Assembly: GCA_007693855.1 (NCBI GenBank)
Contig: RECU01000057.1
Span: 1-51,606, forward strand
Length of the DNA stretch: 51,606 nt
Origin: Gammaproteobacteria bacterium
GTDB lineage: Bacteria; Pseudomonadota; Gammaproteobacteria; Steroidobacterales; PWYM01
Reading direction: 5' to 3'
The position numbers were made by a program, and so were the translations under genes. The notes beneath the pieces were generated by a model. That model did no database searches. It saw nothing but the letters and a program-made list of their open reading frames with translations, and was not told the origin of the DNA. Positions 50,696-51,606 of the stretch are shown here, one piece after another. Every line of letters starts with the position of its first letter. Positions within the stretch are counted from its first letter, which is position 1.

Positions 50696-51370
50696 TCAGG
50701 AATCCGTATCTTCATCGAGTACACGGTGGGCCACCAACTCGATCATGCGGTCGATCGCCGCCCAGTCTTCCTCGGTATCGAGCGCAAGGTGCAGGTAGCG
50801 CGGCGACGTGCGCGTGCGCAGCGCGAGGTAGTTCACCGCCGCGTACAGCAGCACCTGCAGCGCCACCGCCTCATCGCTGGCGTACTCTTCCGGCCGCGTG
50901 AAGAACCGCGTCAGGCCACGGCCATATTCGCTGCGCACGCCTTCCAGCGTGCGGGTCAGCGGGGTGGGTTGTGTCAGTTCGTTGGCGAGGATTTCCAGGG
51001 TTCGCGGGCGCCTGCGCAGCGCGCGGGCAAAGCGTTGATAGTTGCCTGCCAGCTGTTCCGCCGTGCTTTGCTCCGCATAGGCTTCGGCATCCACGCCACC
51101 GATCTCCTCATCGGTCGGCAGAAAATCCGTGTTCCGCGCCCAGGCCGCGGCCAGCCCCTGGAGCCCCCCGAAATACTCGTACAGCAGCCACTTGCCGACG
51201 CCGGCTTCCTTGACCACCTCGTTGACCCCGACCCCCTGCACGCCATGGCGCTGGAGCACGCGGTCAAAGGCTGCGATCAGCTGCTGTTCCTTGCCTGCCC
51301 GGTCACGACGCCAGGCTTTTTTCTTGGTTTTTTTCGCAGCCCCTGGGCTTGCGGTGTTCTTCTCTGGCAC
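50696..51370 (-). CDS. TetR-family transcriptional regulator, paralogue of the one at 47781
   Basis: The 224-residue regulator has a Lys-rich N-terminus (AAKKTKKKAWRRD) and the same DNA-binding core as its paralogue (AFDRVLQRHGVQGVGVNEVV, GVGKWLLYEYFGG). The ligand domain shares RRRPRTLEILANELTQP and FFTRPEEY. The clear similarity throughout shows a duplication. It lies 153 nt upstream of the SDR on the same strand and probably controls the SDR-DoxX group. Confidence 0.85.
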   Translation of the reverse strand: MPEKNTASPGAAKKTKKKAWRRDRAGKEQQLIAAFDRVLQRHGVQGVGVNEVVKEAGVGKWLLYEYFGGLQGLAAAWARNTDFLPTDEEIGGVDAEAYAEQSTAEQLAGNYQRFARALRRRPRTLEILANELTQPTPLTRTLEGVRSEYGRGLTRFFTRPEEYASDEAVALQVLLYAAVNYLALRTRTSPRYLHLALDTEEDWAAIDRMIELVAHRVLDEDTDS

Positions 51371-51406
51371 GCAGTTCTCTCCCCGGCGCGCGACAGGCGC
51401 ACCTTC

Positions 51407-51606
51407 TCAGACCTGGGGCAGGACGTGCAGACCGATCTGAAACGCCTGAAAACACAGGAACCAGCTCAGCAGGCCAGCCAGCAGCATGCCACGAAAGGCG
51501 CTGATGCGTCCCCGCCAGCGCGCCACCAGCCCACCGCCCACCAGCAGCCAGGTCAACACCCCGAGCGGCGCACCCAGGTTGAACCCGATGTTACGACCGG
51601 TGACCT
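51407..51606 (-). CDS. Membrane protein, N-terminus beyond the window
   Basis: The minus-strand frame ends with TGA at 51407-51409 and is open to the right edge, giving about 66 residues. It contains two hydrophobic helices (LGVLTWLLVGGGLVA and GMLLAGLLSWFLCF) linked by a basic loop. The family cannot be decided from this fragment. Confidence 0.55.
   Translation of the reverse strand, partial: VTGRNIGFNLGAPLGVLTWLLVGGGLVARWRGRISAFRGMLLAGLLSWFLCFQAFQIGLHVLPQV

Noticed and set aside
1-51606. CRISPR arrays, tRNA, rRNA or insertion sequences
   Set aside because: No regular spaced repeats, cloverleaf genes, rRNA segments or transposase-like proteins were recognised.
1-51606. Isolated single TGT-N12-ACA matches as PpsR sites
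   Set aside because: About a dozen are expected by chance in a window of this size; only matches paired or overlapping a promoter were kept.

Overview
The window is a high-GC piece of a purple, bacteriochlorophyll-a-producing proteobacterium. It carries much of a photosynthesis gene cluster: reaction-centre genes pufLMC and puhA, LH1 (pufBA), an LH2-like pair, three PucC/LhaA-family transporters, the assembly genes puhBCE, carotenoid genes crtB, C, D, E, F and I, late bacteriochlorophyll genes bchO, bchG and bchP, and the regulators ppsR and ppaA/aerR. The tetrahaem PufC, the B800-820-type LH2 alpha signature and the flanking Rieske oxygenase, SDR, TetR and TonB-receptor genes suggest an aerobic anoxygenic phototrophic gammaproteobacterium, possibly of the Halieaceae (OM60/NOR5). 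That placement is inference; no rRNA gene is present.

Layout. At 1-6132 lie a truncated FAD-linked oxidase (minus) and a divergent operon of two MFS transporters, a methyltransferase and a small protein. At 6250-9552 (plus) are a BCH2-type MFS gene behind paired PpsR boxes, a methyltransferase and bchO. At 9531-17615 (minus) is the train ppaA, ppsR, bchG, bchP, tspO, a small membrane protein and type 2 IPP isomerase, with a DUF3422 gene at its end. A 722-bp regulatory region follows, then lhaA-puhA-puhB-puhC-puhE (plus, 18338-22704). The minus strand 29987-22757 reads pufB-A-L-M-C, LH2 beta and alpha, pucC, a peptide deformylase and an unfamiliar repeat protein. Carotenoid genes follow: crtE-crtF (minus), crtD-crtC (plus), crtI-crtB plus a small membrane protein (minus). 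From 37.5 kb on come accessory genes: an exported thioredoxin-like protein, a serine hydrolase, a membrane protein, a beta-propeller protein, a TonB receptor, two MFS transporters, a Rieske oxygenase, two paralogous TetR regulators, a DoxX protein, an exported protein and an SDR.

How the genes work together. CrtE, B, I, C, D and F are the set expected for the spirilloxanthin series; crtA is absent from the window. BchG and BchP attach and reduce the bacteriochlorophyll tail, and BchO helps magnesium chelatase. The Puf, Puh and LH2 proteins are the pigment-binding complexes assembled by LhaA, PucC and PuhBCE. PpsR with its B12-binding antirepressor PpaA probably controls the cluster: pairs of TGT-N12-ACA-like boxes spaced exactly 8 bp lie before puf, before the BCH2 gene and between crtE and crtD. 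bchCXYZ, bchFNBHLM, bchID and acsF are absent, so the cluster must be split or continue elsewhere.

Most notable: LH2 alpha residues Phe44-Phe45 (predicted B820-type), a peptide deformylase beside the LH2 genes, a GSP17M-like protein with 16-residue repeats, a 16-bp tandem repeat before the puf promoter, an unusual crtC start, and GACC-N4-GGTC palindromes linking the two ends of the window.
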